Shown: positions 12,658 to 21,895, counted from the first letter of the stretch. The stretch is DNA of 64,000 bases from Sporosarcina jiandibaonis (GCF_013184495.1 NZ_JAAOIY010000007.1:62001-126000); one strand, 5' to 3'. Notes: generated by a model from the sequence alone, not told the origin. Numbers and translations are program-made.

Positions 12658-13125
12658 ATGGCAAAAGGGAAAGGTAATATTCTAGCCAGAAATAGAAGGG
12701 CGAATTTCGATTATGCAATTGAAGATACGCTAGAAGCGGGCATCGTCTTGCAAGGAACAGAAATCAAATCGATTCGCGCCGGAAAAGTCCAATTAAGAGA
12801 AGCGTTCGTTCAAATTCGCAATAATGAAGCGTGGATCGTGAACATGCATATTAGTCCTTACGATCAAGGAAATCGGTTTAATCATGATCCGGTACGAACT
12901 CGAAAGCTTCTCCTTCATAGGAGACAAATTAATCAGTTGATGGGAAAAACGCAACAACAAGGTTATACGATCGTGCCTATACAGATTCATTTGAAAAATG
13001 GGTTTGCAAAGGTCTTGGTAGGCGTTGGAAAAGGTAAGAAACATTACGATAGACGAGAAGACCTAAAGCAAAAAGAAGCGAAGCGAGACGTGGCTCGTGC
13101 GCTGAAAGAAAGTCAGCAGTATTGA
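12658..13125 (+). CDS. smpB: SsrA-binding protein SmpB
   Basis: The 155-residue protein binds the tRNA-like domain of tmRNA and brings it to stalled ribosomes. It has the family features [19 protein letters not shown] and [12 protein letters not shown], and a basic C-terminal tail ([20 protein letters not shown]) that enters the decoding centre. AGGGGGAAG precedes the ATG. The stop codon lies within the -35 element of the ssrA promoter, so its partner RNA follows immediately. Confidence 0.96.
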   Translation: MAKGKGNILARNRRANFDYAIEDTLEAGIVLQGTEIKSIRAGKVQLREAFVQIRNNEAWIVNMHISPYDQGNRFNHDPVRTRKLLLHRRQINQLMGKTQQQGYTIVPIQIHLKNGFAKVLVGVGKGKKHYDRREDLKQKEAKRDVARALKESQQY

Positions 13126-13150
13126 TTTTTGCTAGAAAATAAGGTATACT
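13122..13150 (+). promoter_or_regulatory. ssrA promoter
   Basis: TTGATT (13122-13127) and TATACT (13145-13150) are 17 bp apart. The -35 box overlaps the smpB stop codon. Transcription would start near 13157, leaving about 47 nt to be removed by processing before the mature tmRNA 5' end. Confidence 0.7.
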
Positions 13151-13203
13151 ATGTATTGTATTAGTAGTTTAGAAACCTTAACCGGTTATCCTGACATCCT
13201 TTC

Positions 13204-13559
13204 GGGGACGTTACGGATTCGACAGGGGTGGTCTGAGCTTGAGTTGCGCGTCGGAGGGCTCGGCTCCGTCAGAAACGACACTTATAATAACAGGCAAAAC
13301 AAACAACAACCTAGCATTCGCAGCGTAAGCTGACTGAATCTGCCTTATAGCTTCATCGCCCATGTGCGGTTATAAGGCTCAACTTAAGTGGGATACGACG
13401 TCTACTCTCTCCTGAGGTAGCCGGAAGAGATTCGCAGGATAGCGCACAGGCCGCCTAGTTTGCCGGCAAAATGATGCGCGAAACCTAATTGGCAAACTAC
13501 ACGCGTAGATGCTCGAGTATATGAGCCTCTGGACGCGGGTTCGACTCCCGCCGTCTCCA
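13204..13559 (+). ncRNA. ssrA: Transfer-messenger RNA (tmRNA)
   Basis: The 5' end (13204-13210) pairs with the 3' acceptor strand (13552-13558), and the T-arm with TTCGACT follows CGCGGG near 13536-13551. CCA is not encoded. The tag reading frame runs from the GGC codon at 13293 to TAA at 13326-13328 and encodes GKTNNNLAFAA, so the degradation tag is (A)GKTNNNLAFAA, with the usual LA-x-AA-like end recognised by ClpXP. Length is about 356 nt. It follows smpB directly. Confidence 0.96.
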
Positions 13560-13594
13560 TACTGAGAAATGTATGGTTATAAACACTGTCAAGA

Positions 13595-13618
13595 CCCTTG
13601 AATATCAAGGGTTTTTTC
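13595..13618 (+). terminator. Terminator after ssrA
   Basis: A 7-bp perfect stem (13595-13601 with 13605-13611) with a 3-nt loop is followed by six T residues. Confidence 0.85.
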
Positions 13619-13699
13619 TTTTGCGTTGTTTCCTTGAATATCAAACAAGTAACATGGCTTCATTCTCAGGAAACTCTAATCTTCTTCACCTACTTTTTC

Positions 13700-13900
13700 A
13701 TGAAAAATATAATAGTGATTACACCATTGTTTGAAGGTCAAGTAAACGAACGTTTTCAATTTACATTAAACATTGAAGGGCAAGATTATCGAGGTATCTT
13801 TCATGATCAGAAAGTTCAAGGGTTTCAGCCACAACCAAATGAAAAATTAGAAAAAGAACATTTTAACTTCGCCGTATCTAATGTGCGTCATTTCCCCTGA
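13700..13900 (+). CDS. Small hypothetical protein, possibly a truncated gene
   Basis: A 66-residue frame reads MKNIIVITPLFEGQVNERF and later GIFHDQKVQGFQPQP. It is protein-like and vaguely recalls the small YheE-like family of Bacillus, but that cannot be confirmed. There is no Shine-Dalgarno sequence before the ATG or before the alternative GTG a few codons later. The last codons and stop fall inside a segment that resembles tmRNA, so the original C-terminus may have been replaced. Treat it as a gene remnant unless expression is shown. Confidence 0.35.
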   Translation: MKNIIVITPLFEGQVNERFQFTLNIEGQDYRGIFHDQKVQGFQPQPNEKLEKEHFNFAVSNVRHFP

Positions 13901-13958
13901 GTCAAACAGAAGAGATTCCCCAAAAAGCGCACAAGATGTCCTGATACTGCCGGCATAA
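13896..13958 (+). other. Decayed partial copy of the tmRNA internal segment
   Basis: CCTGAG, GAAGAGATTC, AGCGCACA and TGCCGGCA occur here in the same order as in the tmRNA at 13411-13468. The first three have identical spacing (7 and 7 bases between blocks) and the last has a 2-base shift (14 versus 12). Similarity weakens upstream and stops downstream, so only an internal, pseudoknot-region fragment is present and it would not fold into a tmRNA. Confidence 0.65.
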
Positions 13959-14071
13959 TAAATTCTAATAAGATACAAGCTTTTTAACCCCTCATAAAGC
14001 AACAAAGTATATCTTTTTGGGATGTAGTTATACAATAAATAGAATCTAGAATGATGAGGGAGCGAATCAGA

Positions 14072-14812
14072 ATGGGAAAATTAGATAATAAAGTTGCCTT
14101 AATTGTCGGCGGTACTTCAGGTCTTGGAGAAGCGACAGCTAAAATGTTTTCAAAAGAAGGCGCGAAGGTGGTCGTTGTTGGTACAAATGAAGATAAAGGT
14201 CAACGTATTGTTAGCGGGATTGAACAGAATAATGGAGAAGCCATATTTGTGAAAGTTGACATAACGAATTCGGCATCAATCGAAAATGGTGTTAATCAAG
14301 CAGTAGAAGAATACGGCACGATTGATATCTTATATAACGGAGCTGGTATTCATGATGCCTATGCAAATGTCCTTGAAACAGCCGAAGATCAATTTGATAA
14401 ATTAATGGCTATAAATGTTAAGGGGCCATACCTTACGACGAAAGCTGTTATGCCAATATTTTTAGAAAAAGGCAAAGGAACTATTATTAATATCGGGTCA
14501 CAATCTACATTTGTTGCCGGTGCAGGTGGTAACACTTACGTAACGAGCAAGCATGCGATCAATGGGTTTACGAAACAATTGGCTTATGATTTTGGTAATA
14601 AGGGAGTCAAAACGAATTTAATCGCGCCAGGATTTATTGAGACACCTATGACTGAAGGAATCCAAGATGAGAGATTAAAGGATATTCCAGCAGGTAGAGC
14701 AGGAAAGCCAGAGGAAATTGCATCAGTAGCAGTTTTCTTAGCTTCCGATGAATCAGATTATATGCAGGGCGCAGAAATTAAAGTCGACGGTGGTTGGACT
14801 GTCGGACGTTAA
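14072..14812 (+). CDS. SDR family NAD(P)-dependent oxidoreductase
   Basis: The 246-residue classical short-chain dehydrogenase has the cofactor motif GGTSGLGEATA, the NNAG-equivalent NGAGIH, an active-site Ser in GSQST, the catalytic Tyr-x-x-x-Lys in YVTSKHA, and the C-terminal GAEIKVDGGWT. Substrate cannot be inferred. GAGGGAG at about 14057-14062 suggests ATG 14072 rather than the in-frame ATG at 14051. The gene stands alone, followed by a hairpin at 14891-14922. Confidence 0.88.
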   Translation: MGKLDNKVALIVGGTSGLGEATAKMFSKEGAKVVVVGTNEDKGQRIVSGIEQNNGEAIFVKVDITNSASIENGVNQAVEEYGTIDILYNGAGIHDAYANVLETAEDQFDKLMAINVKGPYLTTKAVMPIFLEKGKGTIINIGSQSTFVAGAGGNTYVTSKHAINGFTKQLAYDFGNKGVKTNLIAPGFIETPMTEGIQDERLKDIPAGRAGKPEEIASVAVFLASDESDYMQGAEIKVDGGWTVGR

Positions 14813-14890
14813 GATAGAATAAAGCAAATTTTGGTACCCTGTTCAAGATAATATTCAGACAATAAATCACAATTGCATATAGAAAATTAA

Positions 14891-14926
14891 TTGGCCAATC
14901 AAATTTATGTTTGATTGGCTAATTTA
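14891..14926. terminator. Hairpin downstream of the SDR gene, probable terminator
   Basis: A 13-bp stem with one mismatch or wobble (14891-14903 with 14910-14922) and a 6-nt loop lies about 80 bp after the SDR stop. The T tract is weak on the plus strand. Confidence 0.5.
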
Positions 14927-15080
14927 TATATTGTTACGCTACTATTTGAATGATCATAATTGGACTTACAAAGGCCATCCATCACTCGAGCCTGTACACT
15001 TGAACTCTCTTTTGAAGTTGTAGATACTTGAGTAATGTGAGGAGTTTCAGAAGTAAATGAGAAGTTTGGAGTGGTACATA

Positions 15081-15941
15081 TTGAATAACATAGTAAAAGG
15101 AATTATATTAATGCTGATTTCATCTATCGGATTTGCGATTATGACGTTATTTGTAAAGTTGTCAGGTGATCTTCCTTCGGTTCAAAAGACGTTTTTTCGA
15201 AATTTGGTATCAGCAGTCATTGCATTTGTACTTGTAATTTATCATAAGGAAAGTTTGTTTGGTAAACGGGAAAACCAACTTATTTTGCTAAGTCGTTCAA
15301 TTTTTGGGACGTTGGGCATAATATTTCTCTATTATGCAATCGATCATCTTGTTTTGTCGGATGCCGATATGTTAAACAAAATGAGTCCATTTCTAGTCAT
15401 AATTTTTTCAGCATTATTTTTAAAGGAAAGAGTGTTGCCATTCCAAATGGTAACGATTGTCATGGCGTTTATCGGAATGCTATTTATCGTGAAGCCTTCT
15501 TTTTCAGCTGACTTCGTTCCCTATTTCATCGGCGTTTTGTCGGCTATATTCGCTGCAGCTGCCTATACGTTCTTAAGAGTGCTAGGAAATCGAGAGAAAT
15601 TTTATACAGTTGTCTTTTATTTTTCCTTCTTTTCAACTGTCGTGCTATTACCGTTTTTAATTTGGCTTTATGAACCGATGACAGGTAAACAGTTAACGTA
15701 TTTATTACTCGCTGGTTTATTTGCGACGGTTGGTCAATTTGGGATTACGTTAGCGTACAAGTATGCTGCGGCTCGTGATATATCGATTTTTACGTATTCC
15801 ACGGTCATCTTTACGACGGTATTAAGTTTCACATTTTTTGGAGAAGGACCGGATCGGTATAGTTTAATTGGATACGTCATTATTTTAAGTGCGATGATAT
15901 TCATGTTCTTCAGAGGGAGAAAGTCAGCACCGCCAGTATGA
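15081..15941 (+). CDS. DMT superfamily (EamA) transporter
   Basis: The protein of about 286 residues has ten predicted hydrophobic segments arranged as two EamA repeats, with the first-repeat motif FFRNLVSAVIAF and the repeat-end signature HLVLSDADMLNKMSPF, as in drug/metabolite exporters of the RhaT/YdcZ type. It probably exports a small metabolite through the cytoplasmic membrane. TTGGAGTGG upstream supports a TTG start at 15081; the ATG at 15057 has no ribosome binding site. Substrate is unknown. Confidence 0.82.
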   Translation: MNNIVKGIILMLISSIGFAIMTLFVKLSGDLPSVQKTFFRNLVSAVIAFVLVIYHKESLFGKRENQLILLSRSIFGTLGIIFLYYAIDHLVLSDADMLNKMSPFLVIIFSALFLKERVLPFQMVTIVMAFIGMLFIVKPSFSADFVPYFIGVLSAIFAAAAYTFLRVLGNREKFYTVVFYFSFFSTVVLLPFLIWLYEPMTGKQLTYLLLAGLFATVGQFGITLAYKYAAARDISIFTYSTVIFTTVLSFTFFGEGPDRYSLIGYVIILSAMIFMFFRGRKSAPPV

Positions 15942-16037
15942 GGGTAAGGGAAATAACCTTCAACATTTGTTAAATCTCCTGATGGCGATGAACGTGCTTT
16001 GAATCATCTATAAAGAATATCTCTAGATTATCAAAGG

Positions 16038-16066
16038 GCACTGTTATTCATTACAGTGCTTTTTTG
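16038..16066 (+). terminator. Terminator after the EamA transporter gene
   Basis: GCACTGT (16038-16044) pairs with ACAGTGC (16053-16059) around an 8-nt loop, followed by six T residues. Confidence 0.85.
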
Positions 16067-16204
16067 TTTTGCAAAAAAGTGCCTTATAAGCTGAGGCCAT
16101 ACAAAGGGGGGCGAAACAAAAGCTGTTTACTTTTGGAATAGAAAGTAATGCAGATGGAAAAGCTTGTTCTAAAACACATAGGTTAGTGACGGGAGTAGTG
16201 CTGA

Positions 16205-17386
16205 ATGGAGAATAATCTATCAAAACTAGACGAAATTAAAAGGGCTTTAAACGCTAAGTTCTATGAGCGCGAAGATGAAGTGGAAGCACTCCTGATCGCA
16301 ATATTATCACGACAACATATTCTTATGATTGGTCCTTCGGGAACTGCAAAATCTGCATTAGCCGTGGAGCTGGCCGAAATGATCCAAGGTGCTAAATATT
16401 TTCAGTGGCTGCTGACGAGGTTTAGTACACCTGAGGAATTATTTGGCCCTTTATCGCTGAAGGACTTGGAAAAAGGCGTATACAAACGCAATACTGCATC
16501 AAAAATGCCGGAAGTGAATTTAGTGTTTTTAGATGAAATATTTAAGGCAAACAGCGCAATACTAAACAGTTTACTAACGATTATTAATGAAAGGATTTTT
16601 TACAACAATGGTTTACCGGTACAAGTTCCTTTGATGTCTGTAGTTGGCGCGTCGAATGAATACCCAGAAGAAGGAGAGGGACTGGAAGCGCTATTTGATC
16701 GTTTTTTGCTGAGATTTGAGGTTGATTATATAGTAGAGGGTACGAATTTTATATCTATGATGAAGGATCCAGGCCAACATAAGAAAATGCCAACCATGAC
16801 AATAGAGGATTTAATACACTTTCAAAAGTTGACAGATAGGGTAGTTATCGAAGACGAAGTATACAACGCTATTTTAAAGATTCGCAACGAGTTATGGGAT
16901 GAGGGGATTCGACCGTCCGACCGACGGTTCAAGCAGTCATTAAGCGTGCTGCAGGCAAGGGCATTGATTCGCAGAAGGAATGTCGTGTTGGTAGAAGACA
17001 TTGTAATCCTTGAAAATGCCCTTTGGGAAACAATTAATCAAAAAGACATTGTTTCAGTCATCGTCCATAGACATGCACAAGATGCTGTTATTCGGGCACT
17101 CCATTCTATTCAAAGTGAAGCGAACGAAGTGTTCGATTCAATAATGCGGGATAAATCGGTAGAGGCAGGAATGGAAGCAACACAAAAAATGGAAGCTTTA
17201 GTCGCTGATATGATTGAGATGAAAGGGCGCTATAAAGGACGGGAAATGGAAATCGATGCATTACTAATTAAAGTGAAGTCGATGCAACAAGAAATATTGA
17301 ATGCTATTTTAGAGCCGATGTATTTTTATGAGTTAAATGTTAAAAAGGAGATGGGGACGACTGCTGGAATTTTTTATAATATGTAA
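16205..17386 (+). CDS. MoxR/RavA-family AAA+ ATPase
   Basis: The 393-residue AAA+ protein has Walker A GPSGTAKSAL (about residues 43-52), Walker B LVFLDEIFKAN, sensor-1 GASNEYPEE and the arginine finger in LFDRFLLRFEVD, then an alpha-helical lid and a C-terminal extension rich in charged helices. It resembles RavA of Escherichia coli in its N-terminal two thirds. In MoxR systems the ATPase remodels or activates a target together with a VWA protein, and the next gene encodes one. CGGGAG upstream supports the ATG. The 3' end lies 13 bp before the partner gene's GTG. Confidence 0.85.
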   Translation: MENNLSKLDEIKRALNAKFYEREDEVEALLIAILSRQHILMIGPSGTAKSALAVELAEMIQGAKYFQWLLTRFSTPEELFGPLSLKDLEKGVYKRNTASKMPEVNLVFLDEIFKANSAILNSLLTIINERIFYNNGLPVQVPLMSVVGASNEYPEEGEGLEALFDRFLLRFEVDYIVEGTNFISMMKDPGQHKKMPTMTIEDLIHFQKLTDRVVIEDEVYNAILKIRNELWDEGIRPSDRRFKQSLSVLQARALIRRRNVVLVEDIVILENALWETINQKDIVSVIVHRHAQDAVIRALHSIQSEANEVFDSIMRDKSVEAGMEATQKMEALVADMIEMKGRYKGREMEIDALLIKVKSMQQEILNAILEPMYFYELNVKKEMGTTAGIFYNM

Positions 17387-17399
17387 AGGGAGTGGGTTA

Positions 17400-18821
17400 G
17401 TGAAAAGGTTTAAAATAGACGAAATGAACTGTTCAGTGTTGAATACAGATACGTTCGATAGAAGACGTTTCAAAGAAATTTTTGCGATGTCAAAGGGTCT
17501 CCAAAAACTTGCACATGAAGCAACATTGCCTACGTTTGAACCTTTACTAAGTGATATTTGGGCTTCCTTCTATAAGATGAAACCAGCAATATCTGTAAAA
17601 GAAGTCGATGACTTTCTTTCGGTAAATAAATTACTTATGGAAGTCATCATGGCGAATGAATACTTTGCCTACCACCGAAATTTCACCAGATTAAATGATT
17701 TTACATCCGTCATTAGTGCATTGCAGTTTGGAGAAAAGATAAACAAATGGTTGGCTCAGCAACTAGAGGAAGATGAAGACTTTCAGGAACAGTTGATGAA
17801 AATCCAATTTCGCCTTGGACAAATGCGCAAGCAACAATTTCAAGAAGCCGCTGAAAATAGCCTAGCAGATGAAATGAATGAGTTGAATGAAAAATTACAG
17901 CAGACGATTCTAGGGAATTACGAAAGTTTCTTGCAAGCAATGGCCGATGCTCGACAAGAATCTAAGCAAGTGGAAAGTGACTTGAAATCATTGCTGGGTG
18001 GCTTAGGTGCAGGAAATGCAGATGCAGAATTAAAAAAAGTACCCTTACGCGATAAAATATTATTGGCCGAGAAAATTGCATCTACTAAAAAGATGAAAGA
18101 AATCGCAGAATGGGCGGGTCGATTTAAACAGACTGCCCGAAAAAAACAAAAGTCTAAACAAAGCGAATCTCTAACTAGAAGGAGCGTTACGATTGGGAAT
18201 AGCATTGAAAATTTGCTGCCAATCGAGCTTTGCTTATATACACATCCGATTACGAAAATGGATTTTCTTCGTCGCTTTGCGGAATGCGAAACAATGCAAT
18301 TTGAACAAAAAGGGTGTGTGGATTTGAAAAAAGGTCCAATTGTACTTTGTCTGGATCAATCAGACAGTATGCGCAGCCTTGAAACCCAATCGAAAGGATT
18401 TACATTAGCGCTAATGTCTATCGCAAAGAAGCAGCGAAGAGATTTATGCTTGGTACTATTCTCTTCACGAATCAAAATTTATAGGTATGAAAAAGGAAAA
18501 ATTGCTGCTTCTGAAATGACTAGACTCGCACGAACCTTTTTAGGTGGCGGAACAAATTTTACGCTTGCACTTGAACAAGCGCTGCACCAAATCAATGAAA
18601 GTCGTTTTAAACAAGCAGATATTGTTTTTGTTACAGATGGCGAAGACCGAGTGACGGATTCGTTCCTGGAGGCGTTCAATAAAAAGAAACGAGAGAAGGC
18701 ATTCAATGTGCTATCCCTCGTAATCGGTTGTAACAGAAGTACGGTGGAGCAGTTCACCGATAGGCTGATTGAAGTGACTGATTTTGATAACGAAGGAAGT
18801 TTTACAGCATTTGAAGTGTAA
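17400..18821 (+). CDS. VWA-domain protein, ViaA-like partner of the MoxR ATPase
   Basis: The 473-residue protein has a helical N-terminal part with a coiled-coil-prone region (about residues 120-200) and a C-terminal von Willebrand A domain. The MIDAS motif DQSDSM (D-x-S-x-S), the Thr in GGGTNFT and the Asp in VTDGED, in family order, indicate an intact divalent-metal site. The layout matches ViaA, the RavA partner in enterobacteria. AAAGGGAGTGGG favours GTG 17400; an earlier in-frame ATG (17337) lies inside the ATPase gene. The gene is convergent with the AEC carrier, with only about 30 bp between. Confidence 0.83.
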   Translation: MKRFKIDEMNCSVLNTDTFDRRRFKEIFAMSKGLQKLAHEATLPTFEPLLSDIWASFYKMKPAISVKEVDDFLSVNKLLMEVIMANEYFAYHRNFTRLNDFTSVISALQFGEKINKWLAQQLEEDEDFQEQLMKIQFRLGQMRKQQFQEAAENSLADEMNELNEKLQQTILGNYESFLQAMADARQESKQVESDLKSLLGGLGAGNADAELKKVPLRDKILLAEKIASTKKMKEIAEWAGRFKQTARKKQKSKQSESLTRRSVTIGNSIENLLPIELCLYTHPITKMDFLRRFAECETMQFEQKGCVDLKKGPIVLCLDQSDSMRSLETQSKGFTLALMSIAKKQRRDLCLVLFSSRIKIYRYEKGKIAASEMTRLARTFLGGGTNFTLALEQALHQINESRFKQADIVFVTDGEDRVTDSFLEAFNKKKREKAFNVLSLVIGCNRSTVEQFTDRLIEVTDFDNEGSFTAFEV

Positions 18822-18851
18822 CAAAAACCTATAAACAAAGGATTATCGTTA

Positions 18852-19799
18852 TTAGTTTATATATGATTGTACCCATTGTAGAAAGTTGTAAACGATAGGG
18901 ATGGTAATAATACAGAGGATCGTAGTCAGCATAACACCAAACGATGCAAAGGAAGCATCCGCACCATATTTTTGTGCATAAACAGAGGTAGTTGTAGCAC
19001 TTGGCATTGCAGCTGTCAGCATAGCAACGATTATTAGCGATCGTGGAACAGGCAGGAATATAAAAACAAGCAAGCTTAAAGGAAGAATAATTAATTTAAG
19101 CATGGAAGCGATCCAAATATAAACATTTTTACCGTACTGTATAATATCTCTCATCTGAATGTCAGCAAGTAAACTACCAATTAGGATCATTGATAAAGGA
19201 ATGGTCATTTTACCGACATCTTCAAATGTCGTCAAAATTATGTCTGGCCAACTAAACGGAAGGAAAAGCATACATACTCCAACTAGTGTTGCCAATATCC
19301 CCGGATTGAAAAATAACACACGCCAATTTACGACTTGGTTATGCTTTGTAAACAGATAAATGCCATACGTCCAGATTAATATATAGTAGCAGATATTAAA
19401 TACGGTTAAGTAGATAATCCCTTGCTCGGCCATCAAAATATAAATGACAGCAAATCCAATAAATCCCTGGTTGCCAAAGATAATTAAGCTCTCAAATACG
19501 CTTTTTTGCTCGGCAGGAAGTGCAGCTCTTTTTCGCAGAATTGCCCCGATAAACACGGATACAGATAGTACGAAAATAGACATGATGACAAGCCAAATAA
19601 ATTCAATTAGCAAATCAATGGAAAAAGTCGTTTGAAGCGAGAACAAGATCAACGCAGGTAACGTTATATAGAGCATTAGCTGTGTTATGACCTGATTAGC
19701 ATGTTCACTGAATACGCGTAGTTTGCGAGCAGTGAAGCCAATAATAGCCATTATATAAAGCGGAATCATTGCAATTATAAAAGCGCTAATAGATGGCAA
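18852..19799 (-). CDS. AEC (auxin efflux carrier) family transporter
   Basis: The 315-residue integral membrane protein has about ten hydrophobic helices and the family pattern of a central polar break, NQGFIGFAVIYI, and a C-terminal AAMPSATTTSVYAQKYG typical of the AEC/malate permease-like family. Substrate is unknown; bacterial members move dicarboxylates or other organic anions. The start is TTG (19797-19799), preceded by AAGGAG about 9 nt upstream on the minus strand. Confidence 0.85.
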   Translation of the reverse strand: MPSISAFIIAMIPLYIMAIIGFTARKLRVFSEHANQVITQLMLYITLPALILFSLQTTFSIDLLIEFIWLVIMSIFVLSVSVFIGAILRKRAALPAEQKSVFESLIIFGNQGFIGFAVIYILMAEQGIIYLTVFNICYYILIWTYGIYLFTKHNQVVNWRVLFFNPGILATLVGVCMLFLPFSWPDIILTTFEDVGKMTIPLSMILIGSLLADIQMRDIIQYGKNVYIWIASMLKLIILPLSLLVFIFLPVPRSLIIVAMLTAAMPSATTTSVYAQKYGADASFASFGVMLTTILCIITIPIVYNFLQWVQSYIN

Positions 19800-19878
19800 A
19801 AACTATATCTCCTTTTGATTTTGTATTGTAATCTATGAATAAAGAAGAGATTAGTTGAAAACAGCAATTCTTCGACAT

Positions 19879-19914
19879 AATCGGCAGGTACATCATCGTA
19901 TCTGCCGATTTTCA
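19879..19914. other. Inverted repeat between the AEC and nrnB genes
   Basis: AATCGGCAG-x-TAC (from 19879) is complementary to GTA-x-CTGCCGATT (to about 19911), giving a 12-bp stem with a mismatch and a 6-nt loop. It lies just past the nrnB stop on the minus strand but lacks a T tract in that direction, so it is a 3' mRNA structure or weak terminator. Confidence 0.45.
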
Positions 19915-19917
19915 TAT

Positions 19918-21105
19918 CTATCCTTTTTTCCTCTTTTTCACTTCTTCCATTAAAAAATGCACAAATGCTTCATCTCGTACAAGCCATGCCTCATAGTTTC
20001 TTTTTAAGAACCTCTCGCCCTCCCCAAAACTTTCAAAACGCTCTTCCCGCTGAAAATAGTTTTGTTCGATGGCCCATGTGTCTTCGTCAATCGGATATAA
20101 AAGAAAAACATCGTCCATTCGGCTTTTATACAAAGTGCCAAATGGGGAGTGTTTGACATTATACCGATTTCGATGTGCATCTTCTCGCAATGGCTCCAAA
20201 TGGAATGTATTAACAATGAACAGTTGATAGGCTTCAGGCGTTAAAGAACAGCCAGCCGCTTTTGCATGTCCGCCTCCTCCATATTTTCCCGCAACTTGTG
20301 AGACATCAACATGATCATGGATTGTTCGAAACCCCATCCTCCTTCCGCCTATATTCAATATGGCAATATAGTCAAGGTGAGGATATTCTTTTCCAAGTTC
20401 ATTTCCCAGCTCCGAATGATAAGACTCGGCGTAGACGACACCCGCAAAATACTCTTCCGCTTGAAGTTGAACAAGTTCCCGCCTTTTCCTCCGTATATAC
20501 CGCCCAATCTTATCCTCTTCCATATCGAGCAACTTCTTTTCGAATTCATCAAATTGAAAATGGTCGCTTGACTGAAGCCGCATGATCATTTTTTCTTCAA
20601 ATTCTCCTATGGAAATTAAGAAAAAGAGCGCATTCAGTCTTTGTGCCCGGTCATTGTTGTTTTTCTCCCATTCCCAGGTGTCATACTGTCTAACAAGTTC
20701 AACAAATTCTGTGATGGCTTCGGTTGGCTCAAGCAAATGATGGGAAGTTAAGTATTCGTATAATAACGAAGTGGCAGATGTGAGTTTTCCATCCTCCTCT
20801 TCTACCGTCACTTTAGCCCAATTGTACTCGTTAAAATGCAATGCTGTTTTATGATGATCCAATAACTGCACCTTTCCACCATCTTGATAAAACTGCTCCA
20901 GCCTTACTTCATTTTCTGCATTGACGGATAAATCTGTGATAAACAAAAAAGTATTCTGGTCATCATTTTCTAAAAACCACTCCACTTCACGATCGAGACC
21001 AGAAACTGAATTGTAACGTACCTTTACATCCTTGCCAAAAGCAAGCTTCGCCAAAATTCCGCAACCTACACCATCCAAATCATTATGCGACAATAATTTA
21101 TACAT
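19918..21105 (-). CDS. nrnB: DHH-family oligoribonuclease/phosphoesterase (NrnB-like)
   Basis: The protein of about 395 residues has the N-terminal DHH domain with SHNDLDGVGCG, DLSV and LDHHKTA (the name-giving Asp-His-His), and the C-terminal DHHA1 domain with GGGGHAKAAG. It resembles Bacillus subtilis NrnB (YngD) in length and motif order; that enzyme degrades short RNA oligonucleotides. The ATG at 21105 follows AGAGGTGA by 7 nt. A GTG three codons earlier is inside the ribosome binding site. The gene stands alone on the minus strand. Confidence 0.82.
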   Translation of the reverse strand: MYKLLSHNDLDGVGCGILAKLAFGKDVKVRYNSVSGLDREVEWFLENDDQNTFLFITDLSVNAENEVRLEQFYQDGGKVQLLDHHKTALHFNEYNWAKVTVEEEDGKLTSATSLLYEYLTSHHLLEPTEAITEFVELVRQYDTWEWEKNNNDRAQRLNALFFLISIGEFEEKMIMRLQSSDHFQFDEFEKKLLDMEEDKIGRYIRRKRRELVQLQAEEYFAGVVYAESYHSELGNELGKEYPHLDYIAILNIGGRRMGFRTIHDHVDVSQVAGKYGGGGHAKAAGCSLTPEAYQLFIVNTFHLEPLREDAHRNRYNVKHSPFGTLYKSRMDDVFLLYPIDEDTWAIEQNYFQREERFESFGEGERFLKRNYEAWLVRDEAFVHFLMEEVKKRKKG

Positions 21106-21384
21106 CGTTTTCACCTCTGTGAAGAGTTTACCCCAAATTCACGAATATTAATGTACGATTATTGCATGAAAAAAGTGACATATTCCTTTGTTAGAATTTG
21201 TAAATTCAATTTTACTATTTTACGCCTCATCCATTTTCAACACAGCCATGAACAACCAACAATACGTATTATATTGCTCAAGTAATCACGATTGTAGTAG
21301 ATTTGCGAGCAAGTATTTTCGCTTCTTAAATAGGTGTTTGTATTGCGGCTGCAGGATTGTGCTTAGCTGTAATTTCGATAAATA

Positions 21385-21708
21385 TTAGCAAGGTCTGATC
21401 GCGTAAATATTCGCACCGAGTCCATTCATAACTGGCCGGATGTAATGAACGCGATCGATGATGCCGAGCTTCACCAGTTTCCGAATTGCTCGGCGAACTG
21501 TACCGTTAGATTTTCCAATTGCCGCAGCAATCGTATCATGTTTTAAATGAGCTGCTCCAAACTCCATGGAATAGTGATAAATAAGGTTAAGTACATCGCG
21601 GTCCGTATTGTTCATCGCTCGCCAATGGTCTTGCTTATGCTCGGAAAGTGCCTTGTCTAAGTCAAATTCATTTGTGAAATACGCATATTCTGCTAAGTAG
21701 TTTGTCAT
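21385..21708 (-). CDS. Small helix-turn-helix protein
   Basis: The 107-residue protein has an N-terminal helical part and a winged helix-turn-helix, DTIAAAIGKSNGTVRRAIRKL, followed by GIIDRVHYIRP and GLGANIYAI, a pattern used by small plasmid/phage-type transcription or replication regulators that recognise DNA. I know of longer relatives with extra C-terminal parts, so it may be a shortened member. AAAGGGGGAA lies about 8 nt before ATG 21708. Its target is not evident; the 180 bp upstream, towards the divergent amino acid permease, would be one to consider. Confidence 0.6.
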   Translation of the reverse strand: MTNYLAEYAYFTNEFDLDKALSEHKQDHWRAMNNTDRDVLNLIYHYSMEFGAAHLKHDTIAAAIGKSNGTVRRAIRKLVKLGIIDRVHYIRPVMNGLGANIYAIRPC

Positions 21709-21895
21709 CAAAATTCCCCCTTTACACCATATGTAGGGCGGATTTGATGAAAAGGGGACAGTGTGGTGAATTTTTCAAGGCAAGAAAGATAATTTAGAGA
21801 TTAGAAACTTTTACAGATTGTTGCTCAGGCACTTTTCATTAGCACATAAATCCTCATTTTTGTGGGAAGCTATCTTTTATGCGGGAGGTGTGGAA

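Noticed and set aside
13151-13333. Plus-strand frame of 60 codons across the start of ssrA
   Set aside because: It runs through the tmRNA acceptor stem and the tag region in a different frame from the tag; it has no ribosome binding site.
13204-13559. tmRNA as integration site of a genomic island, with an attachment repeat at its 3' end
   Set aside because: No second copy of the 3' terminal 15-20 bases was seen in the window and no integrase gene follows; only an internal fragment is duplicated.
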